Part shown: in pieces, positions 9,606 through 17,304 of the stretch | How the letters are laid out: the number at the start of each line of letters is the position of its first letter | Position numbering within the stretch: the first letter of the stretch is position 1 | Assembly (NCBI RefSeq): GCF_005869225.1 | Contig: NZ_SWFP01000012.1 | Coordinates: 62,001 to 126,000 of the forward strand | Origin: Dyadobacter bucti | GTDB lineage: Bacteria; Bacteroidota; Bacteroidia; Cytophagales; Spirosomataceae | Direction: 5' to 3' | Length of the DNA: 64,000 nt | Translations under genes and position numbers: made by a program | The notes under the pieces: generated by a model | What the model saw: only the letters and a program-made list of their open reading frames with translations | What the model was told of the DNA's origin: nothing | The model's database searches: none

Positions 9606-9676
9606 AAGTGACACACTGTCACTTAATACCTTTGGTGTTGATTTCGAAATTATTGAGTTAAGTAACAGATTGTCAC
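9606..9676. promoter_or_regulatory. GTGACA-N3-TGTCAC palindrome with degenerate second copy
   Basis: A palindrome AAGTGACAcacTGTCACTT occupies 9606-9624. A weaker copy (GTAACAgatTGTCAC) occupies 9662-9676, about 55 bp away. Both fall in the gap upstream of traF. The same palindrome recurs at 16196, 18410, 30391 and 39690. It may be an operator or a ParB-type binding site; the sequence alone does not decide. Confidence 0.6.
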
Positions 9677-10114
9677 CTAATTGAGTATGCTGTCAATGAT
9701 CCATCCCATCATAAATAGGAACATCAATGAGCCAAACCATTTGAGTCCGTAGTCATAAACATCATCATCTCCGTCCCGAACCTTCTTATATATACGGATA
9801 AGACCGATAATTGAAAATAGAATTCCTAAGTATAGAGCAGCTTGATGAGCTTCCGCTCCGTAGCTTATTGCTACTAAGTGTGGGGCAGTACCTGAACTTG
9901 CCCACCCAGCGCTATCAGTATAAATGAAAGCTTCCACAGCATATACAAGTGCAGATGCTCCCACCAGTCCCGCTCCCCATCTAATTATTGGACCTTCAAA
10001 CTCTTCTCCCTTTTGCATATTTTGGAAAATGCGCAGCCCTGCTATTAATCCGGCAACAGCAATAATAGTCAGTGCTATAATTTTTGCCATTACCCATGCA
10101 CCACTCATTGACAT
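9677..10114 (-). CDS. Double-module VirB2/DUF4134-like membrane protein
   Basis: This 145-residue membrane protein contains two copies of the DUF4134-like module. One is at about residues 20-60 (LIAGLRIFQNMQKGEEFEGP, then RWGAG). The other is at about residues 100-140 (GLIRIYKKVRDGDDDVYDYG, then WFG). The shared pattern is G-x-R/K-I-Y/F-x-K/N-x-x-x-G-(D/E)-x-x, a polar turn, then W-x-G and a membrane helix. It lies three bases after the next DUF4134 gene and before traF. It is probably a pilin-like or pilin-associated inner-membrane component. No signal peptide is evident. Confidence 0.7.
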   Translation of the reverse strand: MSMSGAWVMAKIIALTIIAVAGLIAGLRIFQNMQKGEEFEGPIIRWGAGLVGASALVYAVEAFIYTDSAGWASSGTAPHLVAISYGAEAHQAALYLGILFSIIGLIRIYKKVRDGDDDVYDYGLKWFGSLMFLFMMGWIIDSILN

Positions 10115-10116
10115 AG

Positions 10117-10467
10117 CTATTCATTTATAAAGTTTTGAACATTCGAATCACCCGACATGGCTTTTTGTTGTGAAGCAATTCTTTGCAACAATGTTCCTAC
10201 AAGGAGTACTGCGATGATTGCACCAACCCATCTAAACCCATATCCTTTAATATCATCATCGCCATTCATCCACTTCGAATAGATCTTAAAGCCGCCAAGC
10301 AAACCCATAAATCCGCAGATTACGTAAACAAATGTTGTGAAGAGCTGTAAATTATCTGATATAGGGTTTGTTACGTATCTGTCAATTATTGACCCATCAA
10401 TAGCACCTTCTCCTGTTCCAACGTAATGTTGCATTTGAACTAAAATTTGGCCCGGCATACTTTTCAT
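10117..10467 (-). CDS. VirB2-like DUF4134 protein, second copy
   Basis: This is a 116-residue protein with two membrane helices around the diagnostic segment FGMLGG-type GGFKIYSKWMNGDDDIKGYG followed by RWVGA. It matches the TraE/DUF4134 pilin-like family but lacks the clear signal peptide of the first copy. It follows the first copy and a strong inverted repeat, and is closely linked to the double-module gene downstream. It may be a minor subunit or a scaffold for the pilin (inference). Confidence 0.75.
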   Translation of the reverse strand: MKSMPGQILVQMQHYVGTGEGAIDGSIIDRYVTNPISDNLQLFTTFVYVICGFMGLLGGFKIYSKWMNGDDDIKGYGFRWVGAIIAVLLVGTLLQRIASQQKAMSGDSNVQNFINE

Positions 10468-10500
10468 AACTTTGATGGTTTATAATTTGTAAGGTTAAGA

Positions 10501-10529
10501 ATGCCAAATGGCTATTAACCATTTGGCAT
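10501..10529 (-). terminator. Stem-loop between pilin copies (attenuator or mRNA stabiliser)
   Basis: A perfect 11-bp inverted repeat, ATGCCAAATGG / CCATTTGGCAT with a 7-nt loop, lies about 30 bp after the stop of the first DUF4134 gene and before the second. It lacks a T-run, so it may act as a partial terminator or 3' stabiliser that raises the pilin transcript over the rest of the operon. Confidence 0.6.
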
Positions 10530-10558
10530 GTAATTGTTCTGTTAATTACTTTACTTTC

Positions 10559-10885
10559 TTAGGTGAAGAATACTGCCTGCAATACAGCTGCGATTGCAAG
10601 AAGGAATAAAACAGCACCAACCCAGCCAATTGCATGTTTTTGTACATCTTGATCTCCATTTTGCCATTTAGAGTAAATGCGGAAACCTCCAAACAAACCT
10701 ACCAAGGCGGCAATTACATAGATCAGAGTTGTCACCGGCTCAAAGTATGCCTGCAAATCAGTTGTTGCTTGCTGAATTGCAGCAGCTCCGGCCTGAATAC
10801 CTGCATTACCCTGGGCTAAAACACTACCCATTCCAACCAAAACCATTGCTGATGCAGCAGTCACCTTTTTAAAAATCTGTTTCAT
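10559..10885 (-). CDS. traE: TraE, VirB2-like pilin (DUF4134)
   Basis: This 108-residue protein has a cleavable signal peptide (residues 1-24, ending VLAQ) and two membrane helices. The second helix region carries the family signature GGFRIYSKWQNGDQDVQKHA followed by WVGA. This is the canonical TraE/DUF4134 architecture, regarded as the VirB2-like pilin of Bacteroidota type IV secretion. It heads a series of three such genes and is followed by a stem-loop that could make it the most abundant product. Confidence 0.85.
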   Translation of the reverse strand: MKQIFKKVTAASAMVLVGMGSVLAQGNAGIQAGAAAIQQATTDLQAYFEPVTTLIYVIAALVGLFGGFRIYSKWQNGDQDVQKHAIGWVGAVLFLLAIAAVLQAVFFT

Positions 10886-10947
10886 AAATCTGTTTTTGAA
10901 TTGTTAAAAAATATATAAAATGAACTGTTAAAATGCTTGTTTGACTT

Positions 10948-11145
10948 TTAGGACACGGTTTTTTTGAACTGTTTATACCCCCAGCACCCTATTAAAATTC
11001 CAATGGTGGAGAAGACACAATAGAAAAATGTTTCTTCAATTGTGACAAGAGATAGGGAGCCTTTGAATCCAACATAAAAGATCAATAGTGCTCCAAGGAG
11101 TACACCAAGGGCTAATTCGAAGTTTAGTTTATGCAGCTTGTTCAT
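10948..11145 (-). CDS. Small two-helix membrane protein
   Basis: This 65-residue protein has two predicted membrane helices (about residues 12-29 and 36-55) and a basic tail. Its start overlaps the end of the preceding gene by 17 bases, indicating coupling. It precedes traE. The family is not recognised. It may be an accessory inner-membrane subunit of the transfer apparatus. Confidence 0.6.
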   Translation of the reverse strand: MNKLHKLNFELALGVLLGALLIFYVGFKGSLSLVTIEETFFYCVFSTIGILIGCWGYKQFKKTVS

Positions 11146-11911
11146 ATTGAAATTGGGGGAATAAATTAAAAACGACTCGTTCGCGAGAGGTAAGAAGTTT
11201 GCTAACGATAAGCTCTATACGATTACCTGTGTCAGCTTCGAGTTTGTTGACCGTATCATTGACTTGAATGCATTCCTGGGTTAGAGCTATTCTTATTTCT
11301 TCACTTTCGTGCATCTGAATTTTTAATGAACTATGAAGAATCAAATCCTCTGATGACATTTCTCCAATGAATTTTTCTTCAATGCTGATAGGCTGAGATT
11401 CATCTTCATCATCTTCGTTATGGATCACAGGATCAAAACCATCGCCTTCATCTTCCTCTGAATTATCGGTTACGCCAATATTTTCTTCCCCACCTTGTTC
11501 TTTGCCTTCTTCTAAATTATTTTTAGATCCATTAGGAAGCTGTTGACCCGTTAAGAGCTTTTTTTTTTCGTAATCTTCAATATCTACAATCGTCTCAGAG
11601 GTTTGCTGTTCAGGTAGTTCGGCAGGCTGGTTCCCTCCTATCCTTGCATTTTCATCAAACATGAATCCTTCATTGTTCTCTTCATGACCTCCATTCTTTG
11701 CCATTTCAATGTTCCTACGGTCAGCTTCTGAGATGGGGCCTCCCCTACCGCTTTTTAGTGAATTGAATGACTCAGCCGTCGGTTTCTCGCTTAACTTGTT
11801 CTGATTCTTAGATAGCAGCCCATTTAATGAAGTATAGGCAAATACATATCCGATGAACAATACAAAACACAGAATTATGTAAATCGAATTACTGATAACG
11901 ATAGCTAGCAT
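11129..11911 (-). CDS. Membrane-anchored acidic protein of the transfer operon
   Basis: I place the start at the ATG at 11911, giving 260 residues beginning MLAIVISNS with an N-terminal membrane helix (about residues 3-27). An upstream in-frame TTG at 11950 lies inside a promoter-like TACCTTTG box and is probably not the start. The middle (residues 60-180) is long, polar, very acidic and probably disordered. The C-terminal 80 residues are more ordered and helical (IGEMSSEDLILHSSLKIQMH onward). Family not recognised. It is probably a cytoplasmic-facing scaffold or regulator of the transfer machinery (inference). Confidence 0.65.
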   Translation of the reverse strand: MLAIVISNSIYIILCFVLFIGYVFAYTSLNGLLSKNQNKLSEKPTAESFNSLKSGRGGPISEADRRNIEMAKNGGHEENNEGFMFDENARIGGNQPAELPEQQTSETIVDIEDYEKKKLLTGQQLPNGSKNNLEEGKEQGGEENIGVTDNSEEDEGDGFDPVIHNEDDEDESQPISIEEKFIGEMSSEDLILHSSLKIQMHESEEIRIALTQECIQVNDTVNKLEADTGNRIELIVSKLLTSRERVVFNLFPQFQYEQAA

Positions 11912-11947
11912 AGTTTGTGAGGTGAAAATATTAAATTGATATTTTGT

Positions 11948-11955
11948 CAAAGGTA
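11948..11955 (-). promoter_or_regulatory. -7 promoter box (TACCTTTG) for the transfer operon
   Basis: On the minus strand TACCTTTG matches the Bacteroidota -7 consensus TAnnTTTG exactly. Upstream of it lies an AT-rich block containing AAATTATAGATTT, a motif also seen upstream of the genes at 16344 and 19463. The box sits about 37 bp before the ATG at 11911 and supports that start. Confidence 0.5.
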
Positions 11956-12008
11956 TTAAATATAAAATCTATAATTTATATTTAATTGCAAATTTTTTTT
12001 ATTATAAC

Positions 12009-12554
12009 TTACTTAAATGAAAGTGGAATTAAGATTTTTGATGCTTCCTTGTTCATAGCCCTATCAGGATCTTGAACATATGTATTACCAAGTAAAAGTT
12101 TCGTTGTAGCAGGTTTTATCTCCAAGAAGAGACCTCGTTTATTTTCCACGACGCGACCATTTTTAATGAGGTGCTCAAAGGCTACTACATTTGGATAGCG
12201 GTCTAACACACTACTGGCTTGCCTATACTCAGACGTTGTTGATTCTCTTGTATGATGTAATAATACACCTAATAACAAGGCAATTGCGGCTACCCAAGTC
12301 CATGCGAATTTGCCCAGCCCATACAGAAACGCAATCTTACTTTGATTTGTAAGAAAGGGTTTATATAAGTCTTTAATGGATTCAATATCGTTGTTAATCT
12401 TCTCAAGGGTCATGTCTCTTTCGACTAATGAGCTTTTTTTTATCTCTTGAACCTCATTCAGGAGCATTGCAGTAGTAGGGTCTATGGATTCACCATATTT
12501 TTGAAGATAGTACCCCTGTATTCTTTTGATTTCGTCTTTGGAGATACTTTCCAT
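12009..12554 (-). CDS. Membrane protein with coiled-coil N-terminus
   Basis: This 181-residue protein has a helical, charged N-terminal 80 residues, one membrane segment (about residues 85-106, FAWTWVAAIALLLGVLL) and a C-terminal domain of about 70 residues. The start overlaps the stop of the ParA-like gene, so the two are coupled. The family is not recognised. The linkage to a ParA-type ATPase suggests a membrane partner for positioning or regulating the transfer apparatus, which is inference. Confidence 0.65.
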   Translation of the reverse strand: MESISKDEIKRIQGYYLQKYGESIDPTTAMLLNEVQEIKKSSLVERDMTLEKINNDIESIKDLYKPFLTNQSKIAFLYGLGKFAWTWVAAIALLLGVLLHHTRESTTSEYRQASSVLDRYPNVVAFEHLIKNGRVVENKRGLFLEIKPATTKLLLGNTYVQDPDRAMNKEASKILIPLSFK

Positions 12555-13267
12555 TAGATATTGATTTCAGAGATTAACCGATCCATCTGCGTTTTAATCA
12601 TGTATCCGGACTTCTTAATCCCTTCGCTGCCAAGTCCATCCTTAATGTTTGTGCCAACTTTTGTGTCAAACACGCTTCCAGAAAGAATATTCCCAAATCT
12701 TTGAATTTCAAACTGCAACACCTTGGAAGCTTCTTCCAGGTCCTGTATCTGGTTTGAATAATTCAAAAATGTATTTTCGTTTACCCATGCAACAATCTTG
12801 AACTCTGTTCCAATTACTTTAACAATCTGCTTTAAATAGTCTGTGCATGCTGCATATGCAGTCCCACCAGCTATGATTACATGGAAAATAAATTCACTTT
12901 CTAAATAATCAGCAAATCCCTTTAAATCATTTTCTTGGATATCTCTTGAAAAGAGTGCGGGGAGCTGTTCCGACTCTGGTGCGCCGAAGTCAAGGATAAA
13001 TTTAGTGTAAGGCAAGGTTGCTGTTTCTTCGATACTTCCAAACAGTAAGTCTCTCGCAATACGTTGTTGTGCATCTAACAGATGGATAGATCCTATTCTC
13101 CTTTCTTCCCAGAGGAATTTCAATTGGTTGGTACTGGTTTTTGTAGAGCCATCCACATCAAGGAAAAGTGTCTCCTTAATTTCTTCATGTTTAATTCCGA
13201 TTAGGTAAGTAAAGAATGATTTTCCTACTCCTCCTTTTGATTGGATAATAAAGTTGAACTGTTTCAT
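12554..13267 (-). CDS. ParA-like ATPase of the transfer operon
   Basis: This 237-residue P-loop ATPase has the deviant Walker A motif KGGVGKS at residues 11-17, including the signature lysine. LFLDVDGSTKTS follows at about residue 35 and FILDFGAPES near residue 90. It belongs to the ParA/MinD superfamily but is short and diverged from the second ParA at 16344. It is co-directional with the tra genes and coupled to a membrane protein. It may position the machinery or relaxosome at the envelope, as VirC1-like proteins do (inference), or form a second partition system with the HTH gene upstream. Confidence 0.8.
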   Translation of the reverse strand: MKQFNFIIQSKGGVGKSFFTYLIGIKHEEIKETLFLDVDGSTKTSTNQLKFLWEERRIGSIHLLDAQQRIARDLLFGSIEETATLPYTKFILDFGAPESEQLPALFSRDIQENDLKGFADYLESEFIFHVIIAGGTAYAACTDYLKQIVKVIGTEFKIVAWVNENTFLNYSNQIQDLEEASKVLQFEIQRFGNILSGSVFDTKVGTNIKDGLGSEGIKKSGYMIKTQMDRLISEINI

Positions 13268-13296
13268 TTTCTTTGATAAAAATTGGTTATTAATTA

Positions 13297-13704
13297 TTAG
13301 AATCTTAAACCCGATACTCGAACTTCTTTTTCCGATTCACTAGGTTCGATGGGTTTCCAGTTTTTGAGATATTCCATTTTTTTGTCGAACTCTTTGGAGT
13401 TCTCGGCTTGGTCTGGCTCTTTAGTCACTCTTGATATTGTCAATTCATCGGCACTTTTATCCCCTTCGATTCTTTTAAATTGATTTTGTATCAATTTTTT
13501 CTCGCGAATTTTTCTGATCGTGTTTACGCTAACTTTTACTCCTATGTCGACACTGATTATTTCAGCAGCAGAAATTATAGATCCGTGACAGATGATATCA
13601 CCATAAACTTCTACAAATAATTTATAGAGATCTTTTCTCTGACCATTCAAGATCATATTTCGTAAATGGCTCTTCTTAATTGAGTCTAACTCTTGTGCAT
13701 TCAT
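13297..13704 (-). CDS. Putative HTH DNA-binding protein
   Basis: This 135-residue protein has a helical N-terminal half. Residues about 44-69 (ISAAEIISVDIGVKVSVNTI plus a basic helix) look like a helix-turn-helix. The C-terminal part is polar and probably disordered. It is the first gene of the minus-strand operon, 30 bp before the ParA-like gene, and its start lies about 110 bp from an array of phased 11-bp repeats. A role as autoregulator or centromere-binding partner of the ParA-like protein is plausible but inferred. Confidence 0.6.
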   Translation of the reverse strand: MNAQELDSIKKSHLRNMILNGQRKDLYKLFVEVYGDIICHGSIISAAEIISVDIGVKVSVNTIRKIREKKLIQNQFKRIEGDKSADELTISRVTKEPDQAENSKEFDKKMEYLKNWKPIEPSESEKEVRVSGLRF

Positions 13705-13811
13705 AAACCATAAATTTATTTATCAAATATTAAATTTATAATTTATAAAAACAAATATTTTTGTTTCGATGATTATTGAAATAATGCAAGGAGGTCATTG
13801 TGTTAATTTAA

Positions 13812-13938
13812 AGTACACGCATGGTACATGCATGGTACATGTATAGTACATGCATCTACGCATTTTGAAGAATATTGTGAGTAATTTTTCTTCTTCTTAA
13901 ATTATAGTACACGCATAATACTCGTAAAGTACCGGCAT
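13812..13938. repeat. Helically phased 11-bp iterons (4 + 3 copies)
   Basis: Four head-to-tail units occupy 13812-13855: AGTACACGCAT, GGTACATGCAT, GGTACATGTAT and AGTACATGCAT. After a 50-bp AT-rich gap, three more occupy 13906-13938: AGTACACGCAT, AATACTCGTAA and AGTACCGGCAT. The exact 11-bp period puts every unit on the same face of the helix, as in centromere, iteron or operator arrays. The likely ligand is the adjacent HTH protein or a relaxosome component (inference). Confidence 0.8.
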
Positions 13939-14149
13939 ATATCATTGTTTATTATGCGAAAAGGGGTTTGATCAACCTGCCGAGCTTCATTACTTATTTT
14001 TGTACAATTTTTTGAGTCACATTCTATCAGAAGAAGGATATTTTATTACAAGAGGTGTTAATCGAAGACCTTTTTTAAGGTACTTTTGCTTAAACTTTTT
14101 AGAGTCGTAATAGCAAGCTATGTTTTCACCCGGTTAAAATATTACTTCG

Positions 14150-14217
14150 TTTATTTTACCCTCCGAAAACCGCTTGCCCCCTGGGAGTCAATTCGCCCTC
14201 CGGCTCATTGTAGAAAA
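14150..14217. other. Candidate oriT segment
   Basis: Just before the mobilisation accessory gene is a GC-rich block in an otherwise AT-rich gap. It includes CCGCTTGCCCCCTGGGAG and two copies of CCCTCCG (14159-14165 and 14196-14202). Its position next to the relaxase genes makes it the best oriT candidate here, but I cannot identify a nic site with certainty. Confidence 0.35.
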
Positions 14218-14766
14218 ATGGAAAAGAAAGAAAGAGCTAAAAAAGCGGGGAGACCTAAGCTCGCCGCAAACCAGGTGAGAGTAAAAGTGACCCTGATGCT
14301 AACGCCTGATGAGATCGCTAAGTTGAAAGCTGAGCAGGAAGGATCCATGGTTGACTTCACTGTTTTTTGCAGAGAGAAACTGCTTAACCGAGAATCTAAG
14401 ATATTGCGCCGGCCAATTCCGGAGGATGTCAAAGCTGAAATGACCAACATTCTTCGTATGGCAGGAAGTGTGCTTTTGCTTGCAAAAAATACATCTGCCG
14501 ACACCGTAATTTCGGATGAGTTTCGAAACATGGCGGCTGGTCTAAAACGCATGGTTCAAAGGGCAGATTTTTCGATCAATGAAATGGTTCTAAGCCAAAG
14601 TCTGATTGCCAGTATTGCTTCCTTATTTATCAAAATTGAAAAATTGGTCAATAAGCTAGACAGAGACTTAGAGCCGGTGGCCGAGATTGATCTACTGCTA
14701 CAAAAAATCAGGGAAAAGCTGCACTCATTTACTGATATGTATAATGTTACCAGTGATTTAAAATGA
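14218..14766 (+). CDS. Mobilisation accessory protein (MobA/MobC-type, RHH)
   Basis: I choose the ATG at 14218, giving 182 residues beginning MEKKERAKKAGRPK. The frame extends upstream, but only through the candidate oriT block. A basic N-terminus precedes a ribbon-helix-helix-like segment (VRVKVTLMLTPDEIAKLKAE), then helices including FCREKLLNR, a motif common to Bacteroidota relaxosome accessory proteins. It would bind oriT and help the relaxase. Its stop overlaps the relaxase start (ATGA), so the two are coupled. Confidence 0.8.
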   Translation: MEKKERAKKAGRPKLAANQVRVKVTLMLTPDEIAKLKAEQEGSMVDFTVFCREKLLNRESKILRRPIPEDVKAEMTNILRMAGSVLLLAKNTSADTVISDEFRNMAAGLKRMVQRADFSINEMVLSQSLIASIASLFIKIEKLVNKLDRDLEPVAEIDLLLQKIREKLHSFTDMYNVTSDLK

Positions 14767-16196
14767 TTGGAAATATTGGTAAATCTGGTGGTGACTTTCT
14801 AAACGCTATGATATACTGTAAGTATGATCGAAGCAGCGTTGATGAAAACGGGGATTTAAAAATCAGGGGTGAGCTGGTTTATTTTCAAAACATCACCGCA
14901 TTAGAATTGTATGGTCCAGACATAGACCTAAGTTACATCGCTGATGAACTTCATGCTGTGGCAGACCAGAACACCAGGACAAAAAGCCCTGTTGCGCATG
15001 TTAGCTTTTCTTTCCCGCCAGGTGAAAGCCCATCCAATGAAGTTTTGCAAAATATTGTGAAAGATTACGCAAAGGAATTTGGCTTAAAAGAGAATGGACT
15101 TGTTGCTTATAAACATGTTGACAAAGAACACGAGCACATACATATTATAGCAAACAAGATAAATGAGCTGGGAAAGAATACTGTTTCAACCAGTTATGAT
15201 TTTTTAGATATGGGCCATTTTTCCAGAAAAATGGAGAATAAGTATGGCCTTCAATCCACTAAACAAATGGATAGTTTATTGATTGATGGCAAAACAGAAA
15301 GGAAAAGCAACCCGATCCATGCGCAGCTGAGAAACCATATTGATAAGATGATTCCCGAATCAGAAGACTTAGAATCCCTACGTGTGAAGCTTCTACAAAA
15401 GGGTTTTAAGACCAAGGTAGGCAACGGCATTACATTTATTCAGAAGTCGTCAGGTGTTATTATTAAGGGATCTGATTTAGGACGAGAGTATTCTAAGCTC
15501 AACCTTGAAAAAAGGATAGCTGGAAGCTATCTGCCCGATGATAAGTTTGGTGTCGATAACCCCAAAACCACTGAAAAGGATAAATTGAAACAGTTGATTA
15601 AAAGTACAGCGCCTGTTTCTAAAACATTCCGAGATTTTGTGACTGCATTAAACAAGGAAGGTTATGGCGTTCAAACGAAAGACATGATTAATAAAAAGTC
15701 GGGGAAACCTTTTACAAGTATTCTCTTTACAAAAAATTTCAGTATCCCTGATGAAAGCAAAGCTGATCTGCCAACCAGGAATTCGAAAATGATCACGGGA
15801 GCGCAGCTTGGGCCTGAATTCAAATATTCTGTCATCGATGACAACATTAATAAGGGAACCTGGAACGATATCGGACACGGTTCTCCAATTACGAAATCTA
15901 ACGTCAAACCTGAAAGCGAAAAGCCACTGATTAACAAACCGAATAAATCTGCCCTTGAAACTTCCAGTAGCGCGGGAAGCCTAGGATTAGACTATACAAT
16001 TGAACGATTGCTAACCAGCAATAATGCAGGACAAATTGAAGCCGATTCAGCTAAATCACGTGGAAAAATTGCAGCAGAAGTAAAACGAAATGCTTCTGGT
16101 TATGATAATGAGTTTGGAACACGAGGACTGGAAGAAATGAAAGAAGAAAAGAAGAAGAATCTTCGGGCAAAACCCAAGAAGAAAAACAAGCTCTAA
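14763..16196 (+). CDS. Relaxase / mobilisation nuclease (MobB, VirD2-like)
   Basis: This is a 477-residue relaxase that would nick oriT and pilot the transferred strand. The metal-binding histidine motif DKEHEHIHIIANKIN lies at residues 120-134, with His at 123, 125 and 127. The upstream motif VAHVSFSFPPGE is at residues 77-88, and tyrosines at 18 and 21 (MIYCKYDR) are candidate nucleophiles. The C-terminal part (residues 190-477) is basic and ends in a very Lys-rich tail, suggesting DNA binding and recruitment to the coupling protein. Its last codon runs directly into a GTGACA palindrome. Confidence 0.9.
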   Translation: MIGNIGKSGGDFLNAMIYCKYDRSSVDENGDLKIRGELVYFQNITALELYGPDIDLSYIADELHAVADQNTRTKSPVAHVSFSFPPGESPSNEVLQNIVKDYAKEFGLKENGLVAYKHVDKEHEHIHIIANKINELGKNTVSTSYDFLDMGHFSRKMENKYGLQSTKQMDSLLIDGKTERKSNPIHAQLRNHIDKMIPESEDLESLRVKLLQKGFKTKVGNGITFIQKSSGVIIKGSDLGREYSKLNLEKRIAGSYLPDDKFGVDNPKTTEKDKLKQLIKSTAPVSKTFRDFVTALNKEGYGVQTKDMINKKSGKPFTSILFTKNFSIPDESKADLPTRNSKMITGAQLGPEFKYSVIDDNINKGTWNDIGHGSPITKSNVKPESEKPLINKPNKSALETSSSAGSLGLDYTIERLLTSNNAGQIEADSAKSRGKIAAEVKRNASGYDNEFGTRGLEEMKEEKKKNLRAKPKKKNKL

Positions 16197-16216
16197 AAGT
16201 GACACGCTGTCACTTT
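16196..16216. promoter_or_regulatory. GTGACA-N3-TGTCAC palindrome between relaxase and parA
   Basis: A perfect inverted repeat (AAAGTGACA, spacer CGC, TGTCACTTT) begins at the relaxase stop codon and lies 128 bp before parA. No T-run follows on either side that would make a convincing terminator. It is a candidate parS or operator. Confidence 0.65.
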
Positions 16217-16262
16217 ATGACAAAATAACAAAGGGGAAACAAATCAATACAAAGTATATATA

Positions 16263-16290
16263 AAATATTAAATCTATAATTTGGTACTAT
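16263..16290 (+). promoter_or_regulatory. AT-rich promoter motif upstream of parA
   Basis: AAATATTAAATCTATAATTT at 16263-16282 continues into TTGG, giving a TATAATTTG box close to the Bacteroidota -7 element. Related blocks precede the genes at 11911, 13704, 19463 and 23109, so this is a shared promoter or operator class on the element. Confidence 0.45.
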
Positions 16291-16343
16291 GTAGTTCTTT
16301 TTATACATTTGAGTATAATATTTAGAACCAAATATATCTTTTT

Positions 16344-17294
16344 ATGGTGACCTCAGAAAAAATAGTTGCGTTCATTCGATCTAGGGACGGTCTTAATGTA
16401 TCAAAAATTGAAAAGGATGCCAAAGTACCTGCTAAGACTATTGCAAAAGCAATGATTGCTGATCCAATAGAAATTCCTTCAAAGCACTTAGAGGCTATCG
16501 AAGCTGCATTGGCTAAATATGGGTACAGCGATGAACAAAGGAAAAAGAATGCAAACATCATTTCAGTAGTTAACCATAAAGGAGGAGTTGGTAAAACTAC
16601 AACTGTAATTAATCTAGCGAAAGCGTTAAGCTTGGAAGGGTTTAAGGTATTAATGGTGGACATGGATGGACAAGGAAATCTATCGCAGTGCTTTAATATA
16701 GGAGAACCAAAAGAGCAAGTTATTGATAGCTTATTAGGAAGGACTCCCCTACCTATATTAAGAATTGACGAAAATTTGTTTCTAACGCCATCTGATATAC
16801 GCTTGGCTGAAAAAGAGAAAGATTTGGTTAGTGCAGTCGGAGCCGAGACTAGACTTTCGAGAAAGTTGGATGCTTTAAAGGGTGACTACGATTACATTTT
16901 AATTGACTGTCCACCATCGCTAAATATTTTAACAACAAGTTCGCTTATTGCGTCTGCATCTTGTATTGTACCGATTCAGCCTGAAGCATCAGCTTATCAT
17001 GGAGTAAATAACTTGATAACATTGATTTCAGAAATACGGGAGCATTCAAATACAAATTTATCTCTGAAAGGCTTTGTCTTCACTATGGTAGATAAACGAA
17101 CTAAGATACACTCAAATATGATGGACTACATTAAAGAGTCATTTAAGGGTATCCATACATTTGAAACAGTTATTACTCAGTCAACTGCAATCAAAGAAAG
17201 TCAGGTAGCGAAAGAAGATTTGTTTAAGTATAGCCCGCAGAGCGCTCCTTGGAACCAGTATGTAAGCCTAGCAAAAGAATTAATTAACTTATAA
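16344..17294 (+). CDS. parA: Partition ATPase ParA
   Basis: This 316-residue protein has an N-terminal region of about 65 residues resembling a helix-turn-helix (LNVSKIEKDAKVPAKTIAKA). A classic ParA domain follows: Walker A HKGGVGKTTTV near residues 76-86, VLMVDMDGQGNLSQ near residue 105, and ILIDCPPSLNIL near residue 183. An N-terminal DNA-binding extension is typical of type Ia plasmid ParA proteins, which autoregulate their operon. It lies 10 bp before parB. It would segregate the replicon, or help retain the excised circle if the element is an ICE. Confidence 0.92.
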   Translation: MVTSEKIVAFIRSRDGLNVSKIEKDAKVPAKTIAKAMIADPIEIPSKHLEAIEAALAKYGYSDEQRKKNANIISVVNHKGGVGKTTTVINLAKALSLEGFKVLMVDMDGQGNLSQCFNIGEPKEQVIDSLLGRTPLPILRIDENLFLTPSDIRLAEKEKDLVSAVGAETRLSRKLDALKGDYDYILIDCPPSLNILTTSSLIASASCIVPIQPEASAYHGVNNLITLISEIREHSNTNLSLKGFVFTMVDKRTKIHSNMMDYIKESFKGIHTFETVITQSTAIKESQVAKEDLFKYSPQSAPWNQYVSLAKELINL

Positions 17295-17304
17295 TCAAGA
17301 TATT

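Larger units (their letters stand above)
13705..14217. other. Divergent control region: phased repeats, promoters, candidate oriT
   Basis: This 513-bp gap separates the minus-strand transfer operon from the plus-strand mobilisation genes. It contains an AT-rich promoter-like block (13725-13749) for the minus strand, two arrays of 11-bp repeats (13812-13855 and 13906-13938), an inverted repeat ACCTT-tttt-AAGGT near 14070-14084, and a GC-rich block just before the first mobilisation gene. In many mobile elements such a region carries oriT and its regulators. Confidence 0.6.

Noticed and set aside
11912..11950. TTG start at 11950 for the membrane-anchored acidic protein
   Set aside because: The segment overlaps a TACCTTTG promoter box, and the ATG at 11911 starts directly before the membrane helix.
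13812..13938. CRISPR array
   Set aside because: The repeats are 11 bp with no unique spacers and no cas genes nearby; they are phased iterons.
14086..14217. Upstream start at 14086 for the mobilisation accessory protein
   Set aside because: The extra residues cover the GC-rich candidate oriT block and are unlike the family; ATG at 14218 fits better.
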